DNA of 64,000 bases from Bacteroidales bacterium (GTDB lineage Bacteria > Bacteroidota > Bacteroidia > Bacteroidales > UBA7332). Shown in pieces: positions 17,383 through 27,145 of this stretch. The translations under genes and the position numbers were made by a program. Numbering within the stretch: the first letter of the stretch is position 1; each line of letters begins with the position of its first letter. The stretch covers positions 1 through 64,000 of the forward strand of contig JAQTZA010000012.1 of assembly GCA_028687995.1 (NCBI GenBank), read 5' to 3'. The notes below the pieces were generated by a model, which did no database searches, had not been told where the DNA came from, and saw only the letters and a program-made list of their open reading frames with translations.

Positions 17383-19224
17383 TCATAATTCTAAAATCAG
17401 TGATTCGCGTGGAGCCAGTGTTAGTTCTTTATTGAGTTGCACCATTTTCCCAGTGATTACATCTTTACCTTGAGTCGTATTGGTGAGTATTTCGGCATAT
17501 TGATCCAACGAAATTGTATTGACCGCACTCTTTCCATTTAGAATCACCAACACACGTTTGCCTTGGTATTCTCGAATATAGACGTAAGCACCATTACGCG
17601 GAACGAAATGTTTGAGAGAACCTTTCGCAATCACTTCATTGCCTTTGCGCCAAGTGAGCAATTTTTTCAAAAAATCATGTGCCTGATTCTCTAGATCAGT
17701 CCTTCCAGCCGCGGTGAAGGCGTTGCGAGAATCAGAATCCCAACCTCCTGGGAAATCTTTGCGCACATCTCCGTCTGTTATTCTCTTATCTCCATTCATC
17801 AATATCTCGGCACCATAATAGAGTTGAGGAATTCCACGAGACGTGAGTTGGAACGTGTATGCTTGTTTGAATACATCTAAATTTGTTGGCATTTCGCGTA
17901 AGAAACGATCCGTATCGTGATTTTCGAGGAAGACAAGCAGGTTATTTATGTCTGGATATAGAAAATCATAAGATAAAGTTTCGTATATTTTGGTCAAGCC
18001 GCTTCCCCAATCAGTTTCGTCGTGAAATGCGCCATGAGCCACACCCATTAATTGAAAATCCATCACGCTTTTTAAATTAGAATTTTTGTCTTTATCTAAT
18101 TTGCTATTTGCTTGCCAGTAGGCCGCGCCAGGTGTTTCATTCATCCAAGCTTCTCCCACGATATTGAAATTGGGGTATTCGGTCATTACCTCTTTACACC
18201 ATTGCGACATCATATCGAAATCGGCATAAGGGTGTGTGTCTTGGCGAATGGCATCGATACCTGCATATTCTACCCACCAAATGCTGTTCTGTATTAGGTA
18301 TTTAGCTAGATGTGGATTGCGCTGATTTAGGTCGGGCATAGCATCTACGAACCATCCATCAACACATCTCTTTGTATCGTATTTTGATGCATACGGATCG
18401 AAATAGACAAATTTAGAGTGATTGGTTTGCACGTAACCATCGGGGAAATTAAACCAATTAGCAAACGGTCGATCTTTCATCCAAATGTGTTCACTCCCGC
18501 AGTGATTGAAAATCATATCCATTACTACCTTCATCCCTTTTTGATGAGTTTTGTCGATAAATCGTACATAATCTCCATTTGAACCATAACGAGCATCAAT
18601 ATTGTAATAGTCGGTAATAGCGTATCCATGATACGATCCACCCGGCATATCGTTTTCAAGTACAGGATTGAGCCAAACTGCCGTTACTCCCAAATCAGAA
18701 ATATAGTCGAGATGCTCTTCGATTCCTGCTAAATCTCCACCATGACGAGCATTCGGATTTTTGCGATTCACTTGTACCGTTACATTCTTCATCTTCAGAT
18801 TGTCGTTGGCGATATTGCCATTTGCAAATCTGTCGGGCATTACTAGATACAATACATCTGATGTCGTAAATCCTTTGCGTGAAAGCGGATCAATCGTACG
18901 TTTCTTTAGTTCGTAAATCATATTCTTGGTCTCTTTCTCTTTCGTAAATAGAATGTTTACATTGCCTGCTTTTGCTTGGCTAAGGTCTAAATACAAAAAG
19001 AGATAATTTGGGCTATCCCCTTTTACTACTTTTGATAAAATGACTCCAGGAGTTGTAATTTGAACATTTGTTGAGGCCAAATCCTTACCATAAACCATGA
19101 TTTGTAACTCGCTGTTTTTCATGCCAGACCACCAGAACGATGGCTCTAATTGCCGGATATCAATTGCTGCAAATGTGCTGAAAGTGAACAACAATGATAC
19201 AAGTAAAAAGGTAATTCGCTTCAT
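17383..19224 (-). CDS. SusA-like neopullulanase / cyclomaltodextrinase (GH13)
   Basis: A 613-residue exported GH13 enzyme. It has a signal peptide (1-20), an N-terminal cyclomaltodextrinase-type Ig-like domain (about 22-110), a catalytic barrel (about 120-520) and a C-terminal beta domain. Catalytic residues are all visible: D329 in AIRQDTH (nucleophile), E358 in VGEAW (acid/base) and D437 in ENHDTDR. The SDVLYLVMPDRFANG and ARHGGDLAGI segments resemble SusA of Bacteroides. It probably trims maltooligosaccharides or pullulan fragments in the periplasm. It is 38 bp after the lipoprotein gene and likely cotranscribed with it. No lipobox or T9SS tail is present, unlike its neighbours. Confidence 0.92.
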   Translation of the reverse strand: MKRITFLLVSLLFTFSTFAAIDIRQLEPSFWWSGMKNSELQIMVYGKDLASTNVQITTPGVILSKVVKGDSPNYLFLYLDLSQAKAGNVNILFTKEKETKNMIYELKKRTIDPLSRKGFTTSDVLYLVMPDRFANGNIANDNLKMKNVTVQVNRKNPNARHGGDLAGIEEHLDYISDLGVTAVWLNPVLENDMPGGSYHGYAITDYYNIDARYGSNGDYVRFIDKTHQKGMKVVMDMIFNHCGSEHIWMKDRPFANWFNFPDGYVQTNHSKFVYFDPYASKYDTKRCVDGWFVDAMPDLNQRNPHLAKYLIQNSIWWVEYAGIDAIRQDTHPYADFDMMSQWCKEVMTEYPNFNIVGEAWMNETPGAAYWQANSKLDKDKNSNLKSVMDFQLMGVAHGAFHDETDWGSGLTKIYETLSYDFLYPDINNLLVFLENHDTDRFLREMPTNLDVFKQAYTFQLTSRGIPQLYYGAEILMNGDKRITDGDVRKDFPGGWDSDSRNAFTAAGRTDLENQAHDFLKKLLTWRKGNEVIAKGSLKHFVPRNGAYVYIREYQGKRVLVILNGKSAVNTISLDQYAEILTNTTQGKDVITGKMVQLNKELTLAPRESLILEL

Positions 19225-19262
19225 AATTTATTCTTTTAAGTTAATGATTGTTCGCTGTTTAT

Positions 19263-19901
19263 TTATAGAGGTTGTCCGCCATACAAAGGTATTCTTAGGA
19301 TGCCAATCATGCCGTGTTGGTCTGTGGCAAATACTCGCAATGTTGACTCTTTCACCTCTTTTGCTTCTTTCGGTATTGTAATCGAGATTCCTTTTGTATC
19401 AGTTTGGATAAATCGACTTGGCAAAATCGTATTTTGCCACAAGATAATCATTTCTTTAGGATGTACAACTCCCGAAACAAATAGCACATTGTTGAGAAAA
19501 CTTTTGATTTTCATTCTTGGACCAATAGAATCTTTTGCTGATAGCAACGACTCTTGAATTGCGATTAATGTTGATTTCATATTGTTTTTCCAAATGGTTA
19601 TTTCATGAAAATGCTTGTTTGGATCTTTTATTGAATATGTAAATTGTGGTGATTTTTTCTTAATATGTTTTATTTTGAGTGAGTTTGAAGTGACTGAGTC
19701 GAAGTCCATAACTTCGGGCAAAAAAGTTTTTAGATTTAAGGTGTCGGTTCTGGTGCTCAATGAAACTACAGGTGCTCCATTTCTGTTACCTTCCGGTAGC
19801 ATTTGATCTATTGGCGCCTTGATATTGCAAGAACTAACCAATATAGTCAATCCTATCAGGAGCTTCCAATATAACAGCCGTTTGTTTATCTGTGTTGACA
19901 T
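19263..19901 (-). CDS. Unknown lipoprotein in the starch locus
   Basis: A 212-residue protein with an N-terminal hydrophobic segment ending in a lipobox (LVSSC, Cys at about 25), so probably a lipoprotein. The rest is beta-rich and contains no motif I recognise. The C-terminus ends in GILRIPLYGGQPL, which looks like the last strand of an Ig-like domain. It lies 15 bp after the GH57 gene and 38 bp before the SusA-like gene, so it is almost surely in their operon. A role as a surface glycan-binding or accessory lipoprotein, comparable in position to SusE or SusF, is inference only. Confidence 0.7.
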   Translation of the reverse strand: MSTQINKRLLYWKLLIGLTILVSSCNIKAPIDQMLPEGNRNGAPVVSLSTRTDTLNLKTFLPEVMDFDSVTSNSLKIKHIKKKSPQFTYSIKDPNKHFHEITIWKNNMKSTLIAIQESLLSAKDSIGPRMKIKSFLNNVLFVSGVVHPKEMIILWQNTILPSRFIQTDTKGISITIPKEAKEVKESTLRVFATDQHGMIGILRIPLYGGQPL

Positions 19902-19916
19902 GAAAAATGCTAAACT

Positions 19917-22900
19917 TTATTTAAGCGAAAGTTTGGATGAAAACTCGATACCCGATTTCTCGTTTGTAATTCTTACTAAATACAACCCCGATTTTAATGT
20001 ACCTCTATCCACAATAAATTGATTTCCAGAAAATGACTCTTTTCTTACTATTTTTCCATTCATGTCATAAATATTCAATTGAAACTCGTCGTTAGAGGCA
20101 ATATTTGGTAATTCAATAGCAAATCTAGTAGTAGCAGGTTGTGGATAAATGTTCATTTTTAGCAACGATTGATACGTTTGAATGTTGGACGTACAATCAA
20201 CTGTTTTTACGGTCAATTTATTTCCACTTAATCCACTTTGTTCATAGCAAGTAGAAGCTGTAATTGCCGAAATGTCTACTGTTTGAGGTGAGCCGTTTTT
20301 ACTGAAAATAGCATTCACATTTGTTACTGTTTCGGCAAATGTGTAAGAATAAACTCCGTTACCATTATCAGTCATTGAGACTCCTGGCCATGAAGGGAAA
20401 AGATTCGTATTTGTGCCAGTCCAAGCCCAAAGGTTGACACCTGAAGTTCCCCATTCAGTTGGTTTTTTAAATGAAACCGTTATGACAGTTGGCGGATTAA
20501 TGCTTCCAATGGTAAATGTTGCTGTATAGGTTGCATCACTTTCCAAGTCTCCGCTGTCTATTATTTTGAATGAAAATGATGCTGATAGACTGCCAGCAGT
20601 AAACGTAAATTGGTCTGAGCCTGTGATCAAATCACCAACAGAAACTGATGTGCTTCCACTTTTTAATGAGCCTGAAGAAGGCAAACTAATGATTCTGATT
20701 CCTTTGAAAGTATTCGATTTGGGACTGCTGAATCCGAAATCAGTTCCTACAAACGTGTAAGTCTCATTCTCAAGAAGATTTTTGTTTATATTTTGCCCTA
20801 ATGGATTGTCGGTTAATATGGCTGATACATTGATTAAGTAATCGCTTCCACCGTTGTTATCCCAAGATGAACCGTGATTGATAACAAAATTGATTTTTGA
20901 AACAGCTTGTGTAGGATTGTTGAATGGTCCAAGCATCACTTGCCAGACTCCGTTCACCAATGTAAAAGGTGTTTCTACCGCGCCACCAGTAGATGCCGTA
21001 GTGCCTGTTGGTTGATAAGCAGCAATTGCTGTTGTCCAATTATTTACACCCCAATGTAATTTTGAGCTGGCAGTAGCATCTTTCGATACAATGGTAATGG
21101 TGTTAGCAGACGTCGGCGCTGTCGGTGTCCACGTGATATTGCCTGTTGTTCCTCCATTGTTTCCGTCACCATTGCCTACATATACATGTTGAATCGGCGA
21201 TCGGAAAATATTTCCTTTTGTATCGATGGCTTCAACGTAGTAATCGACCAAAGTGTCTTTCAGGTTTTTGATTTCGGCATAACACAAATCTGCCTTTGCT
21301 TGTGGCAGAATGAAAAAGTTTAGTTCTGGATCAGCTGTTGGATCAGCAGCAAGAGGCTTGCGAGTCATCGCGATATCCTGCCAAGCATCTACCTCTGAAC
21401 CACCTGCATAAGTTTCATTTTGAGAGCTTTGTTCTGAATTGATACCATCTTTGTCTGTTCGATATTTGAGTGTAATATTGGCTAATCCACTCACATCGTA
21501 GGCAAATGTCCAGACGTCAAAATCGCTCGAATAGTTTATTTTTTTGTACCCTGTTGTTGGTCCAAATCCTGTACTTCCTGGGTTGTATGGAAAGCGTTGA
21601 GGGATAAAGACCGATGGAGCAGTGTTGTCAACTCCTTGTTTCGAATTGATAACATTTTTTGCATAATCGATGGCAATATTACCAGTCATTGAGGCTTTTA
21701 CCTCCATGTCTTCTGCTTTGCCATAATACATAAATCCGCTATTCAACCCACCAAAGTAGAAATGCCAAGCTTTTTCGGCGTTGGTAGCCGTTGTGCCACC
21801 ATCGGCAATTTTTTCGATGCGTAGATTTCCTCCTTCGAGGTCTTCTGCCATCGTTACATAATTTTCTGTAGCAGTAATGACCGCCCAATTTCTAGCATCT
21901 TCGGTCCAACCATTTGGGTCGAATCGATAATTAGTTTTCGAGTAAAGAGGCCACAACCAGTTGATGTATTGCGGATGTCCCCAATCACTGTCAGCATTTA
22001 CCCATGCACCATCTTCGACGTGCACCATGTCATTCGCTGGAACTGGATTATCTTTTAGAAATTGTTGAATCGTGGTGGGCTTGTAGCCTGCATTTGCGGC
22101 AGCGTGAGTGAAGCTCGTCACAGCTTCGTTATAATAGCTGCTTCCGCCACCCCAAGCATTGTCTCCATCGTGAGCCAGTAATACCAAACTCGGATGAGAT
22201 GCATCGCTGTATGGTTCAATTTTAGTAGAGATATCACTCACGTTGGCACCACTGTACCCATCGATATAGCTGATGTAGTTACACATCGGAACAACATCAA
22301 TTTTGTATGCAGTTCCGGTTGCTGGGTCGATGTATTGCGCCTTGTGTGCTTGGTAGCAATATGGTGCAGCAAGTCTGCTTCCGCGTCCGTCAATCGTGCC
22401 TTCGTACCAGTTGGTGCCTTTGGCGGCTACGATGTCTGCTTTGTTAGGAGCTTCTATATTCCCATTGATATTATATGGATGAACATAATCAGAAAGAGTG
22501 CGAGCCAAATGGCTATTGGCAACCACTGACCATTCGATACCGCATGTTGCTAAACTTTTGATGATTCGTTCAGTAAATGCACATTCAGCAGGCCAGTAGC
22601 CTTTCGAAACGTATCCATAATATTTATTCGAGGCGTATTGATGCGCTTGAATTTGCTTAACTAATGTTCTGTCGCTTACCAATGGCGAAAGAGCATGGTC
22701 GTAGGTAAATCCTACTACGTCTAAACGTGGGAAGTTACCTGATGTTTTCCATCCGATTGCTTCTTTATAACCATTCATCCAACCAGAGCCATAGCCCCAT
22801 TGGTTTTTTGCTCCCAACGATTGAATATTTTCCATCAATCCGGCAGAAATGCTCAGTTGAGCTCCGGCATTGGCTAAATCTTTGATACTGCTTACAGCAT

Positions 22901-23183
22901 TGCGAGGTGAGTTTTGATAAGCTTGCACGCGATCGGCTTTCGAGAAAATATCTTGTAAATCATTTGTAGGATGTGCGACAGAACTTCCTATATACAGATT
23001 GCCTCCACTGAATTTGAGGCGTTGAGATTCCTCAGCAAACTGTTTCGATTCGGGTTTGTCTTTACTTTTATCTGCCCAATAGATCGGTTGATCCATGTGC
23101 CAAAGATAAGATGTTTGTACTTTTTGGGCTGTTGCCGAAAAAACGCAAGCAAAAATAGATACGAGCAGAAATGTGTTTCTCAT
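19917..23183 (-). CDS. Secreted GH57 alpha-glucan hydrolase with starch-binding-like modules and T9SS sorting domain
   Basis: A 1088-residue exported enzyme. Signal peptide 1-20; GH57-type catalytic region about 22-480, with WHMDQP (29-33), the nucleophile motif GYWPAE (E200) and HDGDNAWGGG (D339, presumed acid/base). After it come a beta-module with an SKLHWGVNNW motif (about 690-800, starch-binding-like), a Ser/Thr-rich domain (about 810-900), a CBM26-like module (FKKPTEWGTSGVNLWAW, about 905-990) and a C-terminal T9SS type-A sorting domain with IYPQPATTRF. GH57 enzymes are usually cytoplasmic or archaeal, so a surface-secreted one in a Sus locus is notable. Substrate is most likely starch, glycogen or maltodextrin. 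Confidence 0.87.
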   Translation of the reverse strand: MRNTFLLVSIFACVFSATAQKVQTSYLWHMDQPIYWADKSKDKPESKQFAEESQRLKFSGGNLYIGSSVAHPTNDLQDIFSKADRVQAYQNSPRNAVSSIKDLANAGAQLSISAGLMENIQSLGAKNQWGYGSGWMNGYKEAIGWKTSGNFPRLDVVGFTYDHALSPLVSDRTLVKQIQAHQYASNKYYGYVSKGYWPAECAFTERIIKSLATCGIEWSVVANSHLARTLSDYVHPYNINGNIEAPNKADIVAAKGTNWYEGTIDGRGSRLAAPYCYQAHKAQYIDPATGTAYKIDVVPMCNYISYIDGYSGANVSDISTKIEPYSDASHPSLVLLAHDGDNAWGGGSSYYNEAVTSFTHAAANAGYKPTTIQQFLKDNPVPANDMVHVEDGAWVNADSDWGHPQYINWLWPLYSKTNYRFDPNGWTEDARNWAVITATENYVTMAEDLEGGNLRIEKIADGGTTATNAEKAWHFYFGGLNSGFMYYGKAEDMEVKASMTGNIAIDYAKNVINSKQGVDNTAPSVFIPQRFPYNPGSTGFGPTTGYKKINYSSDFDVWTFAYDVSGLANITLKYRTDKDGINSEQSSQNETYAGGSEVDAWQDIAMTRKPLAADPTADPELNFFILPQAKADLCYAEIKNLKDTLVDYYVEAIDTKGNIFRSPIQHVYVGNGDGNNGGTTGNITWTPTAPTSANTITIVSKDATASSKLHWGVNNWTTAIAAYQPTGTTASTGGAVETPFTLVNGVWQVMLGPFNNPTQAVSKINFVINHGSSWDNNGGSDYLINVSAILTDNPLGQNINKNLLENETYTFVGTDFGFSSPKSNTFKGIRIISLPSSGSLKSGSTSVSVGDLITGSDQFTFTAGSLSASFSFKIIDSGDLESDATYTATFTIGSINPPTVITVSFKKPTEWGTSGVNLWAWTGTNTNLFPSWPGVSMTDNGNGVYSYTFAETVTNVNAIFSKNGSPQTVDISAITASTCYEQSGLSGNKLTVKTVDCTSNIQTYQSLLKMNIYPQPATTRFAIELPNIASNDEFQLNIYDMNGKIVRKESFSGNQFIVDRGTLKSGLYLVRITNEKSGIEFSSKLSLK

Positions 23184-23316
23184 GATGTATCAATATGAAA
23201 ATGTAACAACTCTTTTGTCAAATAGATATTGACCGAAGAATTTTTAAAGAGAAGAAAGCCAAAACTAATGAAAGGTGAATTGTTTGCTTTCGATTATGTG
23301 TTTAGATTTAAGGAAT

Positions 23317-23347
23317 AAAAAGGGATAGTAGATTACTATCCCTTTTT
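23317..23347 (-). terminator. Terminator after the 265-residue T9SS protein gene
   Basis: A perfect 14-bp stem (23317-23330 with 23334-23347), a 3-nt loop and flanking T/A runs. It lies just after the stop of the preceding minus-strand gene and before the GH57 gene, so GH57 should have its own promoter. Confidence 0.88.
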
Positions 23348-23360
23348 ATTTGAGGGTGGA

Positions 23361-24158
23361 TTATTTCACCATTACTTTTTGTGCTTTGCCATTCACTTTG
23401 ACAATATAAGCTCCACTCTTTAGGCTTTTTGTGTAACGACCATTTGCGATTGCTCTGTCGATGTTTTGTCCGGAAATAGAGTAGATTTCTAAAACCGAAT
23501 TGTTTGCGGCATCAACCGTAATTACATTGTGCGCTGAAGTGATGTTTGCATCAATAGCATTTTGGTGTATTCCAGTTGCTAAGATATTAAATGTTGCAGT
23601 ATAACCCGCTGTAGCATCACTATAAGCAACTGCTTGTCCACCTGGTTCCATACTGTTCCAGTTACCACCTGTATAAAACTGATTCTTAGAGATAACGACT
23701 TCTAATGTGTATGCCCCTGTTACATTTGGAACCAATGATAATACGTTGATATTAGCACCAGATTTGTCATAGATGTAATTATTTCCAGTATGATATGCCT
23801 GAAAATCAAGATCAAGCTGACTCCAAGTGCCAGGAGTACCTGAAGTTAAGTAGGCGCGATAGTAGATTTTGAACGAAGCAGTGGTATAACCAGGTGTATC
23901 ATCAGTCCAACCGTTCCCAGAGCCGCCGTTTAGTGTAAGAGAAAATGGGGTGCCAAAATTAGTTCCCTGAAAGTCAGTATTTAATCCCCAAGTGCCGTCT
24001 GTCCAGCCTTCGTTGTTCAATCTGTAATTGTAGGCAGGATCCGAATCTTTAGTAATAGATACGGCACAAGTAGCCCAACCTCCACCTGCAAAAGCAGGTA
24101 ACGTACTCAATAAAGAAAATGCAATCATGCAACCGGTAATAAATGTACTTTTTTTCAT
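23361..24158 (-). CDS. Unknown secreted protein with T9SS C-terminal sorting domain
   Basis: A 265-residue exported protein with a signal peptide (1-24, ending AFAG). The central part (25-200) is rich in Gly, Thr, Tyr, Trp and Asn and predicted to be beta-sheet. It contains two related segments, NNEGWTDGTWG and GSGNGWTDDTPGY. The C-terminal 60 residues (LEIYSISGQNI ... LKSGAYIVKVNGKAQKVMVK pattern) form a type-A sorting domain that would send it through T9SS. No enzyme motif is seen. Exposed aromatics and its place between two amylolytic T9SS proteins suggest starch binding, which is inference. Both ends are bounded by terminators. Confidence 0.75.
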   Translation of the reverse strand: MKKSTFITGCMIAFSLLSTLPAFAGGGWATCAVSITKDSDPAYNYRLNNEGWTDGTWGLNTDFQGTNFGTPFSLTLNGGSGNGWTDDTPGYTTASFKIYYRAYLTSGTPGTWSQLDLDFQAYHTGNNYIYDKSGANINVLSLVPNVTGAYTLEVVISKNQFYTGGNWNSMEPGGQAVAYSDATAGYTATFNILATGIHQNAIDANITSAHNVITVDAANNSVLEIYSISGQNIDRAIANGRYTKSLKSGAYIVKVNGKAQKVMVK

Positions 24159-24202
24159 AATTGTGTGGTTTAAAGGGTTAAAAAAAATAATTGATATAAA
24201 AG

Positions 24203-24233
24203 CCTTCGGAAAATGAGTGTCATCTTCCGAAGG
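24203..24233 (-). terminator. Terminator after the GH13 T9SS amylase
   Basis: A 9-bp perfect core (CCTTCGGAA, 24203-24211, with 24225-24233), extended inward by four more pairs across one mismatch. A T-run follows in the minus-strand direction. Confidence 0.82.
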
Positions 24234-24241
24234 ATGTAAAT

Positions 24242-26974
24242 TTAATTTTTGATGATCTTGTGAATGCTTTTTGAGCTAGATGTACTTACTTCCATCAAGT
24301 ATATTCCTTTTGTATAGCCTGAAAAATCTACATTAGAAGACTCGATAAGCGAATTTATTTTTGCACCTTGTAAATTGTAAATATCAATATGTTCAATTCT
24401 ACTTGAAGATGAAACATACACTTTTCCATTTGTCATGGTTGGATATACGGTGCAATCTTTGTCAGTTACTACATCCTTTATTCCGTTTGGTTTTCTGTCT
24501 GTGAAAACAGCAAGCTCGCCAGGTTGAAGAACGATTGTAGTAGAGGTATTTCCAACATAATAGTCTTGACCTGTTAATACATTATACCAAAGGCCAGTAT
24601 TAGGGAAATTTGGATTTGTTGCAGCAGACGCTGATGCATCGAAGTTTCCTAAAACAACCATGTTCAAATCACTGTGGGTTAGTGCAATTCTTCTACCTGC
24701 ACTCCAGTCGCCTGAGCCTACATTGAGTGCAAAGTTGCCTTGAGTAAAGGCATTTGGATAATCTCTACGCAAGCTAATCACTTTTGAACAAGCCTCATAC
24801 GCCGCCTTTCTGGCAGGGATATCGAGCCATTGCCAAACGGAAGGTTTTTCGTTGGTTCTTCCACCATTCGAATCGATTGAATAATCGTATCCCATCTCCT
24901 GAAATTCCCACATCATTTTTGGGCCTGGCATTAAGGTTGCAAAGGCGACATTCAAAGGAATACGTTTGAAACGAGCAAGTGAATCGGTTTTTAAATTTCC
25001 GGTGCCATACGTTTTTGCTTTGAAGAAATTCCGCTCTTCATCATGGCTTTCGGCAAATCCCACCCAACGGCGAGGAAATGAATTCATTGCACCGAAATCG
25101 CTACTTGCTTGATAACCCATTGCCGATTGTGAAAATTCGTTGTTTACTTTTCTCCACAAGAACATTCCTTTGTTTGCTAAAGCCGTCTCTTCATCATTGT
25201 TGCAGAAATGCTCAAGGATAAACATTACGTCAGATTTCACACTTTTAGCCGCATCGTAATAGGCCGAAAGATTGTCAATACGAGCCTGATCATAGTTGCT
25301 TGCATTCGATTCTGTACTTGATGTTTGAGTAAATCCTTTGGTTAAGTCTAATCTGTAACCATCTACTTTGTATTCGCTAAGCCAATATTGAACAACACGT
25401 TTGAAATAATCTTTTGTATAAGAAGAGCTATGATTGAAATCATTCAAAACACTGTAGGGGTGAGGTGCAGTTGTGTTCATCCATGGATTATTTGAAGCTG
25501 GTCTGTTGTTGGCTCCATCCCAATATAATAATGCAAATGGGTTGATTCCTGAGGCATGATTAAATACAACATCTAAAATGACAGCGATGCCCCGTTTGTG
25601 ACATTCGTCTATGAATAATTTGTATTTATCCGGTGTGCCATACGCTTTATCCGGTGCAAAATAGTGGTTTGGATTGTATCCCCAACTATTGTTTCCATCA
25701 AATTCTTGAATAGGCATCAATTCAACAGCGGTGATTCCTAATGTTTTCAAATAATCCAATTTTGCAATTGCTGCATCAATCGATTTTTGTGGGGTGAAAT
25801 CTCTAAATAACATTTCATAGATTACCATATTTTCAAGAGCAGGTGTCGTGAAATTGGGAATTATCCAATTATATGTTGGTTTTGCTGTTTGCAGGGTAGC
25901 TACCAAACCATCTGTTTTTCCAACAGGATAAGCTTTCAAATTAGGGAAAATATTATTGTACTGATTAATCCATTTGTCGTTCCAAGGATCTAAAACCAAT
26001 TCAGTATAAGGATCACTAGAACGAATAGTTCCATCTACTAGATATTGGAATCCATATAATTTGCTTGGTGTTAAATCGCTGAGTGTAATCCACCAAAGAT
26101 CACCATCGCGTTTCAGTTGATAGGCATTTTGTTGCACCCAATTATTGAAATCTCCGAGCAGAAATACATTTGTTTTTCCAGGAGCACGAAGCACTAATGT
26201 TGCAGTTGTATTGTTGATATAGTTTATACCTTCTTTCATGCCAGCTGGTACAGACTGGTTTGTTACAGGAGCTGGTACACAGACTAAAGCTGTGTCTCTA
26301 ACGGTTACTCCACCTGCAGTCGCCTCTGCAATTAATGTATAATCGGCAGCTGTAGCAAAAGTATAAGAAAAGCTGAGCGTAGTAGCCGCTGTTGCAGTTT
26401 TTACACTTGCCCCATTAATAAGAAGGTTCAGATTAGCGGCGACGGATGATCCCACTTGAATATTCATGTTTGTGCCTACAGAAACGCTTTGTGCACTGGT
26501 CGGATTGGTGAAAGCAACGTTTAATCCATCTTGAAAGACGTCTACCAAGATATCAGCACCACCAGTATCTTTTCCTTGCAGCGATCCTGTTCCGTTGCGG
26601 AATACAAATGCTAATTTGGTCACTTTTTCGCCTGACGTTAATCCATAGAATACATCAATCGAGGGTGTGATGCTGAATTTCCATTTGTTATTACCAAGGG
26701 ATGTAAGTTTGTATTTTGCTGAGTTATCAAGCCAAGCTGGTGCATGTTTCCAATCGGTATTGCTGGTGCTTGCTGTAGTGATGACTCCAGCGTGTGCATA
26801 TACATCTGTTCCTGCATAGTTTTTGAGACCAGCGGTTCCTAACGACGCATCGTAGATAATGTCTATTGCGCCAGCACTTTGAGTGATAAATTGAGGAGTC
26901 GATGTAGTGATTTGTGCCCAAGCACTCGCACTTAATGCGATAAAAAGTAAAAATAAATAGATGTGTTTTTTCAT
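24242..26974 (-). CDS. Secreted GH13 alpha-amylase with N-terminal modules and T9SS sorting domain
   Basis: A 910-residue exported enzyme. The start at 26974 gives MKKHIYLFLLFIALSASAWA, a clear signal peptide; the frame extends nine codons further upstream. Residues 20-240 hold two beta-modules, 245-335 a CBM48/E-set-like domain (NVFLLGDFNNW), and about 380-790 the GH13 barrel. Catalytic residues are D543 (DGYRLDL), E588 (FILEH) and D645 (ESHDEERN), and motif I is DVVFNH. The tail is a T9SS type-A sorting domain (IDIYNLQGAKINS ... KGIYLMEVS). It should cleave alpha-1,4 bonds in starch at the cell surface, the job done by the lipoprotein SusG in Bacteroides. Confidence 0.92.
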   Translation of the reverse strand: MKKHIYLFLLFIALSASAWAQITTSTPQFITQSAGAIDIIYDASLGTAGLKNYAGTDVYAHAGVITTASTSNTDWKHAPAWLDNSAKYKLTSLGNNKWKFSITPSIDVFYGLTSGEKVTKLAFVFRNGTGSLQGKDTGGADILVDVFQDGLNVAFTNPTSAQSVSVGTNMNIQVGSSVAANLNLLINGASVKTATAATTLSFSYTFATAADYTLIAEATAGGVTVRDTALVCVPAPVTNQSVPAGMKEGINYINNTTATLVLRAPGKTNVFLLGDFNNWVQQNAYQLKRDGDLWWITLSDLTPSKLYGFQYLVDGTIRSSDPYTELVLDPWNDKWINQYNNIFPNLKAYPVGKTDGLVATLQTAKPTYNWIIPNFTTPALENMVIYEMLFRDFTPQKSIDAAIAKLDYLKTLGITAVELMPIQEFDGNNSWGYNPNHYFAPDKAYGTPDKYKLFIDECHKRGIAVILDVVFNHASGINPFALLYWDGANNRPASNNPWMNTTAPHPYSVLNDFNHSSSYTKDYFKRVVQYWLSEYKVDGYRLDLTKGFTQTSSTESNASNYDQARIDNLSAYYDAAKSVKSDVMFILEHFCNNDEETALANKGMFLWRKVNNEFSQSAMGYQASSDFGAMNSFPRRWVGFAESHDEERNFFKAKTYGTGNLKTDSLARFKRIPLNVAFATLMPGPKMMWEFQEMGYDYSIDSNGGRTNEKPSVWQWLDIPARKAAYEACSKVISLRRDYPNAFTQGNFALNVGSGDWSAGRRIALTHSDLNMVVLGNFDASASAATNPNFPNTGLWYNVLTGQDYYVGNTSTTIVLQPGELAVFTDRKPNGIKDVVTDKDCTVYPTMTNGKVYVSSSSRIEHIDIYNLQGAKINSLIESSNVDFSGYTKGIYLMEVSTSSSKSIHKIIKN

Positions 26975-27045
26975 TTTTGTGTGGGTATAAATTAAGGTCA
27001 AAATTTCAAATTATCGTTATTTGCATAATAGTTTAAGGTAAAAGA

Positions 27046-27075
27046 ATGCAATACTATTAGCAACATTCAAATTTC
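27046..27075 (-). terminator. 
   Basis: This entry is withdrawn in favour of the correctly placed terminator at 27146-27175; nothing is claimed here. Confidence 0.02.
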
Positions 27076-27145
27076 AATAATTTTTAGTTTACTTGAAATA
27101 ATTTTCGGATGAAGTTTAGAATATCATCGACCAACTCATATACAA

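Noticed and set aside
27046..27075. A first placement of the susD terminator
   Set aside because: It was a miscounted coordinate: the hairpin AAATCCCACT/AGTGGGATTT is at 27146-27175. The low-confidence feature row at 27046 should be ignored.
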